From Arthrobacter yangruifuii (GTDB lineage: Bacteria > Actinomycetota > Actinomycetes > Actinomycetales > Micrococcaceae), in the NCBI RefSeq assembly GCF_009192775.1, contig NZ_VTFX01000005.1:727090-791089 (forward strand): a stretch of 64,000 nucleotides of DNA, given 5' to 3'. The translations under genes and the position numbers were made by a program. Below the pieces are notes generated by a model. That model was given only the letters and a program-made list of their open reading frames with translations, made no database searches and was not told the DNA's origin. Below are positions 44,262 to 60,145 of the stretch, piece by piece; position 1 is the stretch's first letter; each line of letters begins with the position of its first letter.

Positions 44262-45787
44262 GCGAGCAATCCGAACTCGGATTCGCCGGCGGCGGGTTCC
44301 GGCACTCCGGCGCCGCCGCCCACGTGCTCCGCCGGGGTGGGGAGGGGCTCCGTCAACTGCCTCCCGTCGCGGGCAGCCGAATACGCTTCACGGTAACGGT
44401 TCAGGCAGCGTTCCAGGGTGAACTCGGCAAGCGCCCGCCGTCTCGCAGCGGCGCCCATTGCCGATCGCAGCCCGCTGTCGGACAGCAGGGCGATGCAGGC
44501 ATCCGCGAAGGCGGCATGGTCGCGGGCGGCCACCAGCATGCCGGTTGTCTGCTGCTCATCCAGGCATTCGGCAACACCGCCGACGTCGGTGTTGACCGTC
44601 GCGCGTCCGCACATCATCGCCTCCAGCAGGGTGAACGGCAGCCCTTCCGAAATGCTGGACAATGCCACAATGTGGCCGGCCTCAATAGCAGGGCGGCTGC
44701 CCTGGCTGGGCCCTTCCCAATGGACCGCGTCAGTTACCCCGAGGCTGAGGGCCAGGGCCACCAGCCCGGCTTTGTAGGCCTTGTTTTCCGGGGGTGTGGG
44801 ACCAAAAATCCGCAGCTGTGCATTTGGTACCCGCGTCCGGACCAGCGCAAACGCCGAGATAAGCGTCTCCAGATCCTTCAGGGGATCGATGCGGCCGACG
44901 AAACTTATCGTCGGGACGTCCGGTTCCGTGGTCACCTGCCGAAACGTCGAGGGGTCGACGCCGTTGGTAATGGTATGGATCCGTTCCGGGTCTGCGCCGA
45001 GCCGTCGCTCCCAGCGGGCATTGAAGTGGTTGACGGGGAGGACCATGTGCGCGTGAACGTGGACAACCTGGCACAGCCGCCGGAGGAAGGCGGTCACTGC
45101 GCGGCGCACCGGCCAGGTCATTTCTGCGGCGTAGAGCGCCAGGTAGCGCTCGCGGAGATAGACGCCGTGTTCGGTCAGCAGGAGCGGAACCTCCTGCCGC
45201 CAGGAGGTGGCCAGGGCCAGCAGGGATGACGGGCCGTTGCTGGAAGCATGGATGACGTCCACCTCCGCCAGGCGGTTGTCCACGAGAGCCAGCGCCCGGT
45301 CCACGATGCCCGCAGCCAGGACGGCGTCCGCGACGGAAATCGGCGGTTCTCCCGCACTCACGGCGTGGCGGGACCAGGCGCGGATGATCGCTGCCACGGA
45401 ACCGCGGGCGGCCAGCGCACGGGAGAGCCCTACGCGGTCACTGACCTCGACAAGCTGGCGCAGTGCGTTTGTGGTCCGCACAATGCCCTCACGGCCTTCG
45501 GGTCCCAGTGCCGCATCCCACAAGTGGGCCAGGGCGCGCTGCGTGGTGTCGATGGAACTGCTGTGACGGTGCCCGCGCAGCGCAGGCACGGCAGGCCCCC
45601 AAACCTCAATGACGCGGGCACGGCGCACGTTGGGCGGCAGTTTCCAGACAATTCTGGCGCTGCCTCCGGCCAGGGCAACGACATCAAAGGCATGCTCGGG
45701 AAGTCCGGAAATCAACTGGTCGCCCCAGGTGCTGACGCCGCCGGTCACCACCGGATAGGTTCCCTCGGTGAGAAGAGCGATCCTCAT
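44258..45787 (-). CDS. pelF: PelF-like GT4-family glycosyltransferase (DUF3492 N-domain)
   Basis: 509-aa cytoplasmic glycosyltransferase. MRIALLTEGTYPVVTGGVST opens the DUF3492 domain characteristic of PelF; LLTEHGVYLRERYL lies near residue 205. The GT4 C-domain has FVGRIDPLKDLETLISAF, LRIFGPTP and the E-x7-E motif in SEGLPFTLLEAMM with VNTDVGGVAE. PelF uses UDP-sugars to build the GalN/GalNAc-rich Pel polysaccharide. ATG 45787 gives the family N-terminus; a TTG 26 codons upstream is possible. First gene of the cluster. PelD, PelE and PelG homologues are not evident nearby. Confidence 0.88.
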   Translation of the reverse strand: MRIALLTEGTYPVVTGGVSTWGDQLISGLPEHAFDVVALAGGSARIVWKLPPNVRRARVIEVWGPAVPALRGHRHSSSIDTTQRALAHLWDAALGPEGREGIVRTTNALRQLVEVSDRVGLSRALAARGSVAAIIRAWSRHAVSAGEPPISVADAVLAAGIVDRALALVDNRLAEVDVIHASSNGPSSLLALATSWRQEVPLLLTEHGVYLRERYLALYAAEMTWPVRRAVTAFLRRLCQVVHVHAHMVLPVNHFNARWERRLGADPERIHTITNGVDPSTFRQVTTEPDVPTISFVGRIDPLKDLETLISAFALVRTRVPNAQLRIFGPTPPENKAYKAGLVALALSLGVTDAVHWEGPSQGSRPAIEAGHIVALSSISEGLPFTLLEAMMCGRATVNTDVGGVAECLDEQQTTGMLVAARDHAAFADACIALLSDSGLRSAMGAAARRRALAEFTLERCLNRYREAYSAARDGRQLTEPLPTPAEHVGGGAGVPEPAAGESEFGLLA

Positions 45788-46016
45788 CCCCCTAAGCGTC
45801 CGTTCCACGGGATAGTGCAGGCGGCGCCACGGCTCCTGCTGCAACGGCACAAATACGTTCGGCAAATAACATCAGCACTGCCCGACCTTCTAGCTTGATT
45901 CGCACCCAACCGGCGAAGCGGACTTCCAGTAGACCCGGTCGCGGCCGGCCGGGCACGGGTATCCGTTACGTGTTTAGTACGCGCCGGAGCCCGAAGAGGG
46001 CAGGGGGCCGGACGGA

Positions 46017-46979
46017 TCAGGGAACCAGCAGCACCTTTCCCGTGGTCCTGCGTCCCTCAAGGTCCGCATGGGCCCGGGAGGCTTCGGCCAGCGGATAGGA
46101 CTGCCCGATCCGCACCTCGAGTTTCCCGGCCAGCACCGCGTCAAACAATTCACGGGCCCGCCACTGCCGTTCCTCGGGCGTGAGCAGGTAGTGCGCCAGC
46201 GTGGGGCGGGTCAGGAACAGCGAGCCGGCGGAGTTCAGCCGCTGGATGTCGAAGGGTGGAACCTGCCCCGACGCGCCGCCGAAGAGCACCATCATGCCCC
46301 GGGTGCGCAGGCTGGCCAGTGAGCCGTCGAAGGTTGCCGCGCCGACGCCGTCGTACACCACGTCCACGCCGGTGCCGTCAGTGAGCGCCCGGACCTGGCC
46401 CTCGAAACCCGCATAGCGCAGGACATGGTCGGCTCCGGCGCCCCGGGCCAGCAGTTCCTTCTCCTCGGTGGACACCGTGGTGATCACCGTCACACCCCGG
46501 GCCTTGAGCAACTGGATCAGCAGCAGCCCCACACCGCCGGCTCCTGCATGTACCAGCGCCGTCTGTCCCGCCTGCACCGGGAAGGTGGAGCTGCAGAGGT
46601 AGTGTGCGGTGAAGCCCTGCAGCAGCAGCGCCGCTGCGGTGTCATCCCGGATTCCGGCGGGCACCGGCAGCGCCGTGTCGGCGTCCATCAGCATGTACTG
46701 GGCATAGGCGCCGCCGCCTTCCGCCGTGGCGACGCGGTCCCCTTCCCGGAAGCCCGATTCGGCTCCGGCGGACACCACGGTTCCGGCGGCCTCGGAGCCG
46801 GGGATGAAGGGATATGACATCGGATAAACGCCGCCGCGCTGATACGTGTCAATAAAGTTGACGCCCGCTGCGGCCACCTTGACCAGGATCTGGCGGGGTC
46901 CGGGCTGGGGAAGGGCAACATCTTCATAACGCAGGATTTCCGGTCCGCCCGACTGCGGGACGACAATGGCTTTGTGCAT
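46017..46979 (-). CDS. Quinone oxidoreductase (zeta-crystallin-type MDR)
   Basis: 320-aa NADPH-dependent medium-chain reductase. The N-terminal GroES-like part has GVNFIDTYQRGGVYP, the quinone oxidoreductase signature. The nucleotide-binding domain has ALVHAGAGGVGLLLIQLLKA near residue 145 and VVYDGVGAATFDGSL near 210. No zinc-binding cysteines are seen, as in this subgroup. AGAGG precedes the ATG. Divergent from argC; the two starts are about 120 bp apart. Confidence 0.93.
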   Translation of the reverse strand: MHKAIVVPQSGGPEILRYEDVALPQPGPRQILVKVAAAGVNFIDTYQRGGVYPMSYPFIPGSEAAGTVVSAGAESGFREGDRVATAEGGGAYAQYMLMDADTALPVPAGIRDDTAAALLLQGFTAHYLCSSTFPVQAGQTALVHAGAGGVGLLLIQLLKARGVTVITTVSTEEKELLARGAGADHVLRYAGFEGQVRALTDGTGVDVVYDGVGAATFDGSLASLRTRGMMVLFGGASGQVPPFDIQRLNSAGSLFLTRPTLAHYLLTPEERQWRARELFDAVLAGKLEVRIGQSYPLAEASRAHADLEGRRTTGKVLLVP

Positions 46980-47052
46980 GGCATGGCCTCTTCTGCATCG
47001 CTGTTACGTGCCGGGCCTCTCTCGCCGCCCGATGTGGTTCCCATCATACGGT

Positions 47053-47088
47053 TTGCATAAATATTGGAAGCAGTGCATAAGTGTGCTG

Positions 47089-47090
<2 letters not shown>
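47053..47090. promoter_or_regulatory. Tandem ArgR-type operator in front of argC
   Basis: TGCATAA occurs at 47054-47060 and 47074-47080, exactly 20 bp apart, within AT-rich segments (TTGCATAAATATTGG and GTGCATAAGTG) in an otherwise GC-rich region. This resembles pairs of half-degenerate ARG boxes. The second copy overlaps the space just upstream of the -10 TAGGGT. Confidence 0.75.
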
Positions 47091-48131
<1,041 letters not shown>

Positions 48132-48132
<1 letters not shown>

Positions 48133-49364
48133 TGAGTGCCGAATCAACAACCGGTCCAACCACGGGAAGCACCGCGGAAAGCACAATGGGAAGCACCGTC
48201 GGCATCACCGCGCCGGCCGGCTTCCGTGCCGCCGGCGTGGAAGCGGGCCTGAAGGATTCCGGGGGACGCGACGTCGCCCTGGTGGTCAACGACGGCCCGC
48301 GGAAGGCCGCCGCCGCCGTCTTCACCCGCAACCGGGTGGCAGCGGCTCCGGTGCTGTGGTCGAAGCAGGCCGTGTCCGACGGACGGGCCGACGCCGTGAT
48401 CCTGAACTCCGGCGGCGCCAACGCCTGCACCGGCACCGAGGGGTTCCGGAACACGCACACCACCGCCGAAAAGACCGCGGATCTCCTGGGCCTCAGCGCC
48501 GCCGACGTCCTGGTCTGCTCCACCGGCCTGATCGGTGTCCAGCTGCCCCTGGACAAGCTGCTGCCCGGTGTCGAGGCCGCCGTCAGCACACTGTCCAACG
48601 ACGGCGGTGCCGATGCCGCGCATGCCATCATGACCACGGACACTGTGGCGAAACAGGCGGTCTTCAGCGGCACGGACCCTTCCGGCCGGACCTACCGGAT
48701 CGGCGGAATGGCCAAGGGCGCCGGCATGCTGGCCCCCGGGCTGGCCACGATGCTGGTGGTCCTGACCACCGATGCGGATCTCCCGGCGCCGGCCCTGGAC
48801 GCGGGGCTGCGGGCCGCGACGGCGGTAACCTTCGACCGCACCGATTCGGACGGCTGCATGTCCACCAATGACACGGTGATCCTCATGGCCTCCGGCGCCT
48901 CGGGTGCGGAGCCGGACGCGGCGGCCTTCGCCGCCGGGCTCACCGAGGTCTGCCACTCGCTGGCCCAGCAGCTCATCACCGACGCCGAAGGCGCCAGCCA
49001 CGACATTGCGATCACGACCGTCAACGCCGCCTCGGTTGCCGACGCGGAAACGGCCGCCCGCGCCGTCGCCCGCTCCAACCTGTTTAAGACCGCCATCTTC
49101 GGCAATGACCCGAACTGGGGCAGGGTGCTGTCTGCAGTGGGCACCACCGACGCGGCGTTCGAGCCGGACCGGATTGACGTGAGCATCAACGGGGTGCAGG
49201 TCTGCCGCAACGGCGGGATCGGCGATCCCCGGGAGGACGTGGACCTGGCACCGCGCGCCGTGGCCGTGGAAATCGACCTGCACGCCGGTTCGGAGCGCGC
49301 CACCATCTGGACGAATGACCTCACCACGGACTACGTCCATGAGAACTCTGCGTACAGCAGCTGA
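48132..49364 (+). CDS. argJ: Glutamate N-acetyltransferase/amino-acid acetyltransferase (ArgJ)
   Basis: Transfers acetyl from N-acetylornithine to glutamate, and may also use acetyl-CoA. 410 aa, cut into two chains by itself. The cleavage site is Ala-Thr in APGLATMLVVLTTDA near residue 204; the nucleophile is the threonine. KGAGMLAPG before it and FDRTDSDGCMSTNDTV (split) after it are conserved, as is NDPNWGRVLSAVG. The cyclic acetylation route is therefore used here. The first 20 residues are a Ser/Thr/Gly-rich addition. Confidence 0.96.
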
Positions 49365-49382
49365 CCAGGGGACAAGACAGGC

Positions 49383-50301
49383 ATGAGTACACCAGCAGCA
49401 ATCGGGGAACGGGTGCGGGCACAGGACAAGGCACAGACGCTGATCGAGGCGCTGCCCTGGATCCAGCGTTTCGCCGGCACCACCATGGTCATCAAGTACG
49501 GCGGCAACGCCATGGTCAATGAGGACCTCCGGCGCGCCTTTGCCGACGACATCGTGTTCCTGCACCACGCCGGCGTGCACCCGGTGGTCGTCCACGGCGG
49601 CGGCCCGCAGATCAGCACCATGCTGGACCGGCTCGGCATCGCCTCCGAATTCCGCGGCGGGCTGCGGGTCACCACTCCCGAGGCAATGGACGCGGTGCGC
49701 ATGGTCCTGACCGGGCAGGTGGGCCGCGAGCTCGTAGGGCTGGTCAACGCGCACGGCCCCTATGCCGTGGGACTGTCCGGTGAGGACGGAGGCCTGCTGG
49801 AGGCCGTGCGGACAGGCGTCGTGGTGGACGGAGTGGAAGTGGACCTGGGCCTGGTCGGGGAAGTGACGGGGGTCAACCCCGGTGCCATCCTGGACATCAT
49901 TGCGGCCGGACGGATCCCGGTGATCAGTACGGTGGCACCGGAGGTGGACGCCGACGGCGGCACCACCGGCCAGGTACTCAACGTCAATGCGGACACAGCC
50001 GCTTCCGCCCTGGCCGTGGCACTTGGTGCGTCGCGGCTGGTGGTCCTCACGGACGTGGAAGGACTCTACGCGGACTGGCCGGACAAATCCTCGCTGATCT
50101 CCTCGCTCACCACTGCCGAACTCCGGGCCATGCTGCCCGGCCTGGAATCGGGCATGATTCCCAAGATGCAGGCGTGCCTGGCGGCCGTGGAAGGCGGCGT
50201 GGAGCGTGCCGCGGTGGTCGACGGCCGGATGGCGCACTCCATGCTGCTGGAAATCTTTACCGAAGCCGGGATCGGCACCCAGGTAATACCGGAGGACACC
50301 C

Positions 50302-50309
<8 letters not shown>
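49383..50309 (+). CDS. argB: Acetylglutamate kinase
   Basis: Phosphorylates N-acetylglutamate, usually the arginine-feedback step. 308 aa. [14 protein letters not shown] is the phosphate-binding lysine region; [11 protein letters not shown] and [18 protein letters not shown] are the standard acetylglutamate kinase motifs. [14 protein letters not shown] closes the fold. The N-terminal helix ([18 protein letters not shown], split) is the extra helix seen in arginine-inhibited forms. Overlaps argD by 8 bp. Confidence 0.97.
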
Positions 50310-53089
<2,780 letters not shown>

Positions 53090-53174
53090 CGGCCTGACGG
53101 CCACCATCCAAACTTCATCCTGAACCAACCAGCGGCCCGTACGGGCCGCGACCAATGCAAGAGGAGCGAAATTC

Positions 53175-55845
<2,671 letters not shown>

Positions 55846-55874
55846 TCCGGCCCGTATCGGCTGACCGCATTTTG

Positions 55875-55912
55875 GCCACGGCCCCCGGGAGTTCCCGGGG
55901 GCCGTGGCTTTG
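55875..55912 (+). terminator. Terminator of the arginine operon
   Basis: CCACGGCCCCCGGGA pairs with TCCCGGGGGCCGTGG, a near-perfect stem with a minimal loop, followed by CTTT. Confidence 0.88.
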
Positions 55913-55992
55913 CCGTCCCCGCCTGGCCCTTTCCGCGGCGGTTACCGGGGGAGCCGGTACCGGGTGCCCGCCGGCGCGGTACTGTCGGCTGC

Positions 55993-56511
55993 ATGACCAG
56001 TGCCTTCCGCGCCCAGCTGCGTGCCCTGCCCGATTTCCCGGACACCATGCCCGCCTTCGATCCGGAGACGGCGCCGCGGGATCCGGAAGAGCTGTTCCGG
56101 CTGTGGTTTGCCGAAGCGCTGGCGGCCGGAGTGCGCCAGCCCCATGCCTTTTCGCTGGCCACCGCCGACCCCCAGGGCCGTCCCTCGTCGCGCATGCTGA
56201 TCCTCAAGGACCTCGACGGCGGCGGCTGGCAGTTCGCCACGGCACGAACTTCGCGCAAGGGAGCCGAGCTGGCCCGGAACCCGCAGGCCGCCATGAACTT
56301 CTACTGGCCCGAGCTCGGCCGGCAGATCCGGGTGGCCGGCCGGGTGGCGCTGCTCTCCGCCGAGGAATCCGCCGCCGACTGGGAGGCCCGGCCGGGCGCG
56401 GACGGCAGTGCCAATCCGAACTGGCAGCTGTACGCGCTGGCACCGAGCGAGATCGAGTTCTGGCAGGCAAGCCCAGACAGGCACCATATCCGCCACCGGC
56501 TCGCGTTCTAG
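55993..56511 (+). CDS. Pyridoxamine 5'-phosphate oxidase family protein (short PdxH-like)
   Basis: 172-aa FMN-binding split-barrel protein. AFSLATADPQGRPSSRMLIL (the R-x-x-L-x-K-type FMN phosphate loop), SRKGAELARNPQAAMNFYWP and RQIRVAGRVALL match PdxH. The C-terminus ends ASPDRHHIRHRLAF, close to the PdxH substrate region (SxRLHDR, W-x-x-x-RLAP) but shortened and with different residues. It may be a PdxH or a related flavin-linked reductase. TACTGT ends 7 bp before the ATG, a leaderless-type start. Confidence 0.82.
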   Translation: MTSAFRAQLRALPDFPDTMPAFDPETAPRDPEELFRLWFAEALAAGVRQPHAFSLATADPQGRPSSRMLILKDLDGGGWQFATARTSRKGAELARNPQAAMNFYWPELGRQIRVAGRVALLSAEESAADWEARPGADGSANPNWQLYALAPSEIEFWQASPDRHHIRHRLAF

Positions 56512-56640
56512 GCCATCCGGTGCCGGGACCGGGCCAAAGGGCGCCCCGGAAACCCGCCTTGCCGGCTGATCTGCCTCCCGGCCCCTCCCAGGGACGCACC
56601 CGCCGAAGCTACCCTTGAATGGACCCCAGGAGGACGCGCC

Positions 56641-57492
56641 ATGACCGAGTCCAGCTTCCTTGACGCCCCGGTTACCGCCGGAATCATCGAGCGCCGCGCC
56701 GACGGCTACGCCCTGGTCTTTGACCGTCCGTTCGATGTTCCCCCTGCCCACGTCTGGGATGTCCTGACGGATCCGGACAAGGTGGCCCGGTGGCTCGGCA
56801 CCGTGGAGCCCGGCTGGCACCTCGGCAAGGAATACCGGCTGGATATGGGCAGCACGAAGATCACCGGAACCGTGCTGCAGATGACTCCGGGGCTGAGCCT
56901 GCAATTCACGTGGGAGGACCCGCTCGGGGACGAATCGGTCCTGGACTGGCAGGTGCTGGAAACCCGCGGCGGGTCCTTGCTACAGTTCCGCACGTTTGAG
57001 GACACCGCGGATTTCCTTGCCGAAGGCGCCGCCGGGTGGCAGGGGATCCTGGACGCATTCGACGCCGTCGCCGCGGGCCGGGATCCTGTGGGCGCCTCCA
57101 TGGAGCAGTGGCAGGACCTCCGTGACGCCTATGCGGAGGAATTCGGCGTCTCGCCCACGATGGGACACGTGGATGCTGAGGGGATTGTCTTCGAACGCTG
57201 GTACGCCGCGGACGCCGGGGAGGCGGGAACCGCGGTGGACCGTGCGGCGTCGGACCTCGGTCTCGGAGGGGAAGCCTCCATCGAGATCACGGACGACGCC
57301 GGCCGTGCCCGCGTCCTCGTCCGGCAGCCGGCCGGCGGGGGAAACGGCGGGTCGGAGGAGGTGTCCGGGCTCCTCGCCGTCTGGCACCAGGCCCTGGACG
57401 CGGCCGGCGACCACCTTGCGGGCAATCCCTGGCATCCCAGCTCCCGGCGGCTGGCGGCCCTGAAGACGTTCTACGGCTCCGGGAACCTCTGA
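56641..57492 (+). CDS. SRPBCC (AHSA1-type) domain protein
   Basis: 283-aa protein. Residues about 20-155 form an AHSA1/START-like domain: FDRPFDVPPAHVWDVLTDPD (split), ARWLGTVEPGWHLGKEYRLD and a final GWQGILDAFDAVAAG. Such domains bind hydrophobic ligands or act as co-chaperones. The C-terminal half (residues 160-283) is not recognised: it has MEQWQDLRDAYAEEFGVSP and a WHQALDAAGDHLAGN segment. AGGAGGA lies 7 bp before the ATG. Ligand unknown. Confidence 0.78.
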   Translation: MTESSFLDAPVTAGIIERRADGYALVFDRPFDVPPAHVWDVLTDPDKVARWLGTVEPGWHLGKEYRLDMGSTKITGTVLQMTPGLSLQFTWEDPLGDESVLDWQVLETRGGSLLQFRTFEDTADFLAEGAAGWQGILDAFDAVAAGRDPVGASMEQWQDLRDAYAEEFGVSPTMGHVDAEGIVFERWYAADAGEAGTAVDRAASDLGLGGEASIEITDDAGRARVLVRQPAGGGNGGSEEVSGLLAVWHQALDAAGDHLAGNPWHPSSRRLAALKTFYGSGNL

Positions 57493-57525
57493 GCCGTCCC
57501 GGAAAACCTCTCCCGGGAAGCTTGC

Positions 57526-57531
57526 TACCGT
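57526..57531 (+). promoter_or_regulatory. -10 box of a probable leaderless promoter for the DNA glycosylase
   Basis: TACCGT ends 6 bp before ATG 57538. Confidence 0.5.
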
Positions 57532-57537
57532 CGAAGC

Positions 57538-58209
57538 ATGGCTTTTGCGAGTGAACGAGAACGTCTTGCCGTCCCTGCCACCTCCGCGGCACCCCAGCTG
57601 CTGGGTGCGGTCCTGACCCACGACGCCGGCGGCGAACGTGTCAGTGTGCGGATCACGGAGGTGGAGGCCTACATGGGCGACGCGGATCCCGGGTCCCACG
57701 CCTTCCGCGGGCAGACCGCGCGCAACGCCACCATGTTCGGCCCGGCCGGGCACCTGTACGTGTACTTCACCTACGGCATGCACTACTGCGCCAACGTGGT
57801 CTGCGGGACTGAAGGGGATGCCACGGGACTGCTGCTGCGCGCGGGCGAGGTGATCGAGGGGGCGGACATCGCCGCCGTACGGCGGGGAAACCCCCGCAAC
57901 CTGCTGGATCTGGCCCGGGGCCCGGCCCGGCTCGCCCAAGCACTGGGAATTTCCCGGCCGCTGGACGGTGCGGATGTGTTCATGCACCCCCTGCACCTGG
58001 AGTTGCCTGCCGAACCCGTGAGTGCGGACCTCGTGTCCACCGGACCGCGGGTGGGCGTCAGCGGCCCGGGAGGGTCGGGGGACTATCCCTGGCGGTACTG
58101 GCTCACCGGGGATCCCACCGTGTCCAAATACCGTCCCGCCCAGCCCCGGCGCCGGCCGGCGGCGGGAGCTACGGCCCCGCCAAAGGCAGCAGGGGCAAAC
58201 GCCCGTTAA
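57538..58209 (+). CDS. 3-methyladenine DNA glycosylase (AAG/Mpg type)
   Basis: 223-aa base-excision repair enzyme removing alkylated purines. ITEVEAYMGDADPGSHAFRG holds the catalytic glutamate in EAY; RNATMFGPAGHLYVYFTYGMHYCANVV (split), LLRAGEVIEG and GPARLAQALGI are standard AAG elements, followed by GPRVGVS and WRYWL near the end. A Pro/Ala/Arg-rich tail follows. No SOS box is visible upstream. Confidence 0.94.
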   Translation: MAFASERERLAVPATSAAPQLLGAVLTHDAGGERVSVRITEVEAYMGDADPGSHAFRGQTARNATMFGPAGHLYVYFTYGMHYCANVVCGTEGDATGLLLRAGEVIEGADIAAVRRGNPRNLLDLARGPARLAQALGISRPLDGADVFMHPLHLELPAEPVSADLVSTGPRVGVSGPGGSGDYPWRYWLTGDPTVSKYRPAQPRRRPAAGATAPPKAAGANAR

Positions 58210-58218
58210 ACGCAGAAC

Positions 58219-58249
58219 GGCGTCCAGGGAAACCTGCACCCTGAACGCC
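58219..58249 (+). terminator. Hairpin between convergent glycosylase and aldo/keto reductase genes
   Basis: GGCGTCCAGGG pairs with CCCTGAACGCC with one mismatch. No T-run follows, so it is a weak terminator call. Confidence 0.5.
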
Positions 58250-58265
58250 GCCTGGAAGCTAAAAG

Positions 58266-59258
58266 CTAGGAGCGCGGAAGCGGAGCCTGAGCCGAAATAA
58301 GCTTCTTTTCCAGGAGCTCGTCCCAGAACGCGCCCGGAATCTCGGCCTTCATGGCCGCGATGTCCTCTGCGACGCGTCCCGGCCGGCTGGAACCGGGGAT
58401 GACCGCAGCGACAGCCGGGTGGGCGGCGGAGAACTGCAGGGCGGCAGCCTTCAGGCTTACGTCGTGCCGCTCGGCGACGGAGGTCAGCTCGGCGATACGT
58501 GCCTGAACCGCCGGGGGAATCTCGGCGTAATCGAACTTGTCGCCGCCCAGCAGGGCACCGGAGTTGAAGGGTCCGCCGACGACAATGCCGACGCCCAGTT
58601 CCTGCGCCTTGGGCATCATGCGCTGCAGGGCACGCTCGTGCTGCAGCAGCGTGTACTGGGTGGCGGAGAGGCTCATGGTGGGAGCAGCCTCATCCATGTC
58701 CATGGCCAGTTCGATGGGCTCGGTGGTGTTGACGCCGAGGCCCCAGCCGTTGATGACGCCCTCGTCCTGGAGCCGGGCAAGAACCCGGAACGCGCCGGTC
58801 CTGGCCTCGTTGAACTTGGCTACCCACTCATCGCCGAGGAAGTCCCGGGACGTGTCATGGATGAACACAAAGTCCAGGCGGTCCGTCTTTAGCCGCTTCA
58901 GGCTCTCCTCAATGGACCGAAGGGTCGCATCCGTGGTGTAGTCCGTGGCGATCTTGTTCGAACGTCCGTGGGTGAAGAGGCCGGGGCTCTTTTCCTCTTC
59001 CTCATCCAGGATCAGCCGTCCCACTTTGGTGCTCAGCACATACTCGTCGCGGTTGTGCCGGGAGAGCACCTCGCCCAGGCGGGATTCCGCCAGGCCGGCT
59101 CCGTAGAAGGGAGCGGTGTCAAAGTAGCGGATGCCTTCGTTCCAGGCGGCTTCCACTGTTGCCAGCGCCTCATCCTGGGGGATGTCCCGGAACATGTTTC
59201 CCAGCGGGGCCGTGCCGAATCCGATTTTATTCCTGAGCACTTCGTGCAGGTTAGCCAT
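58266..59258 (-). CDS. Aldo/keto reductase
   Basis: 330-aa NADP(H)-dependent oxidoreductase. GFGTAPLGNMFRDIP opens the barrel; GIRYFDTAPFYGAGLAESRL holds the catalytic Asp and Tyr (D-T-A-P-x-Y); STKVGRLIL carries the catalytic lysine; PGSSRPGRVAEDIAAM is the NADP-binding loop. The pattern resembles the D-threo-aldose 1-dehydrogenase/fucose dehydrogenase subgroup. MANLHEV was chosen as start with AAGGAT 9 bp upstream; an upstream in-frame ATG would add a non-homologous 16 residues. Confidence 0.92.
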   Translation of the reverse strand: MANLHEVLRNKIGFGTAPLGNMFRDIPQDEALATVEAAWNEGIRYFDTAPFYGAGLAESRLGEVLSRHNRDEYVLSTKVGRLILDEEEEKSPGLFTHGRSNKIATDYTTDATLRSIEESLKRLKTDRLDFVFIHDTSRDFLGDEWVAKFNEARTGAFRVLARLQDEGVINGWGLGVNTTEPIELAMDMDEAAPTMSLSATQYTLLQHERALQRMMPKAQELGVGIVVGGPFNSGALLGGDKFDYAEIPPAVQARIAELTSVAERHDVSLKAAALQFSAAHPAVAAVIPGSSRPGRVAEDIAAMKAEIPGAFWDELLEKKLISAQAPLPRS

Positions 59259-59417
59259 GTGTTGAAATCCTTGACTGTTGGTGCGGTAAATTCCAGGCTC
59301 TTTCAAAGCAGCCCGTCGGTTGGCAACCGCTGCTCCTCACCCTTTATTCCGGTACGGCCGGGGCGAGAGAAGCCCCACAGCTGTCCGCACGGCTCGGGCC
59401 AGAGGGGCGGGAACGGG

Positions 59418-59423
59418 TAAGGT
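59418..59423 (+). promoter_or_regulatory. -10 box of a probable leaderless apt promoter
   Basis: TAAGGT ends 6 bp before GTG 59430. Confidence 0.5.
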
Positions 59424-59429
59424 GGACGG

Positions 59430-59984
59430 GTGAAAGATGCCCCGGCAGAACCGGATACCACCGAGTCCATTGAACAAACCATCGAACGCCTCGGCGCGGT
59501 CATCCCGGATTACCCCAAGCCGGGCATTGTTTTCCGGGACCTGACACCGGTCTTCGCCGACGGCCCCGCACTGCGCCGGGTAGTGGATGCCCTGATCGCC
59601 CCCTTCGAGGGACAGTTCGACTTCGTGGCAGGAGTGGAGGCCCGCGGATTCCTGCTGGCTGCAGCGGCCGCCTACGCCTCCGGCACCGGCGTCATCACTG
59701 TCCGCAAGCCGGGCAAGCTGCCCCGCGAAGTATTCTCCGAAAGCTATTCCATGGAATACGGCGAGAGCACCCTGGAACTGCACCGTGACGATATGCCCGC
59801 CGGCGCGCGCGTCCTGATCCTCGACGACGTCCTGGCCACCGGCGGAACCCTCGGCGCCGCCGCCCGCCTGATCCGCAAGACGGGAGCCGAAGTGGCAGGA
59901 TTCGGCGTCGTGCTGGAACTGGGCGAGCTCGGCGGCCGGGACCGCCTGGGCGGCACCCCGGTCACCGCACTGATCCGTTACTAG
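59430..59984 (+). CDS. apt: Adenine phosphoribosyltransferase
   Basis: Purine salvage enzyme making AMP from adenine and PRPP. 184 aa. PDYPKPGIVFRDLTPVF (start of the core), GVEARGFLLAAAAAYASG, VRKPGKLP and the PRPP-binding loop RVLILDDVLATGGTLGAA are all present in order. An N-terminal 20-residue addition precedes the core. GTG start with TAAGGT 6 bp upstream. Confidence 0.96.
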   Translation: MKDAPAEPDTTESIEQTIERLGAVIPDYPKPGIVFRDLTPVFADGPALRRVVDALIAPFEGQFDFVAGVEARGFLLAAAAAYASGTGVITVRKPGKLPREVFSESYSMEYGESTLELHRDDMPAGARVLILDDVLATGGTLGAAARLIRKTGAEVAGFGVVLELGELGGRDRLGGTPVTALIRY

Positions 59985-60145
59985 GCCCTGCCTTTCCCGG
60001 GCCTTTCCGGGCGCGGCCCGGGAGAGGTGCGACACGCTTCTCCGGCAGGCAGCAGCTGAGAGAGAAACCGCATACATTAGTGACCTGCAAAAGTCCAAAT
60101 GCACTGTAAGATTGACGCTCTGCCTTTGCGAGAGGGAACTCGAAC

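Noticed and set aside
45848..45863. Possible LexA box upstream of pelF
   Set aside because: Only the right half (GTTCGG) fits; the left half has no resemblance to TCGAAC.
60000..60145. Rifamycin-associated element upstream of the HelD-like gene
   Set aside because: No matching palindrome found by eye in the intergenic sequence.
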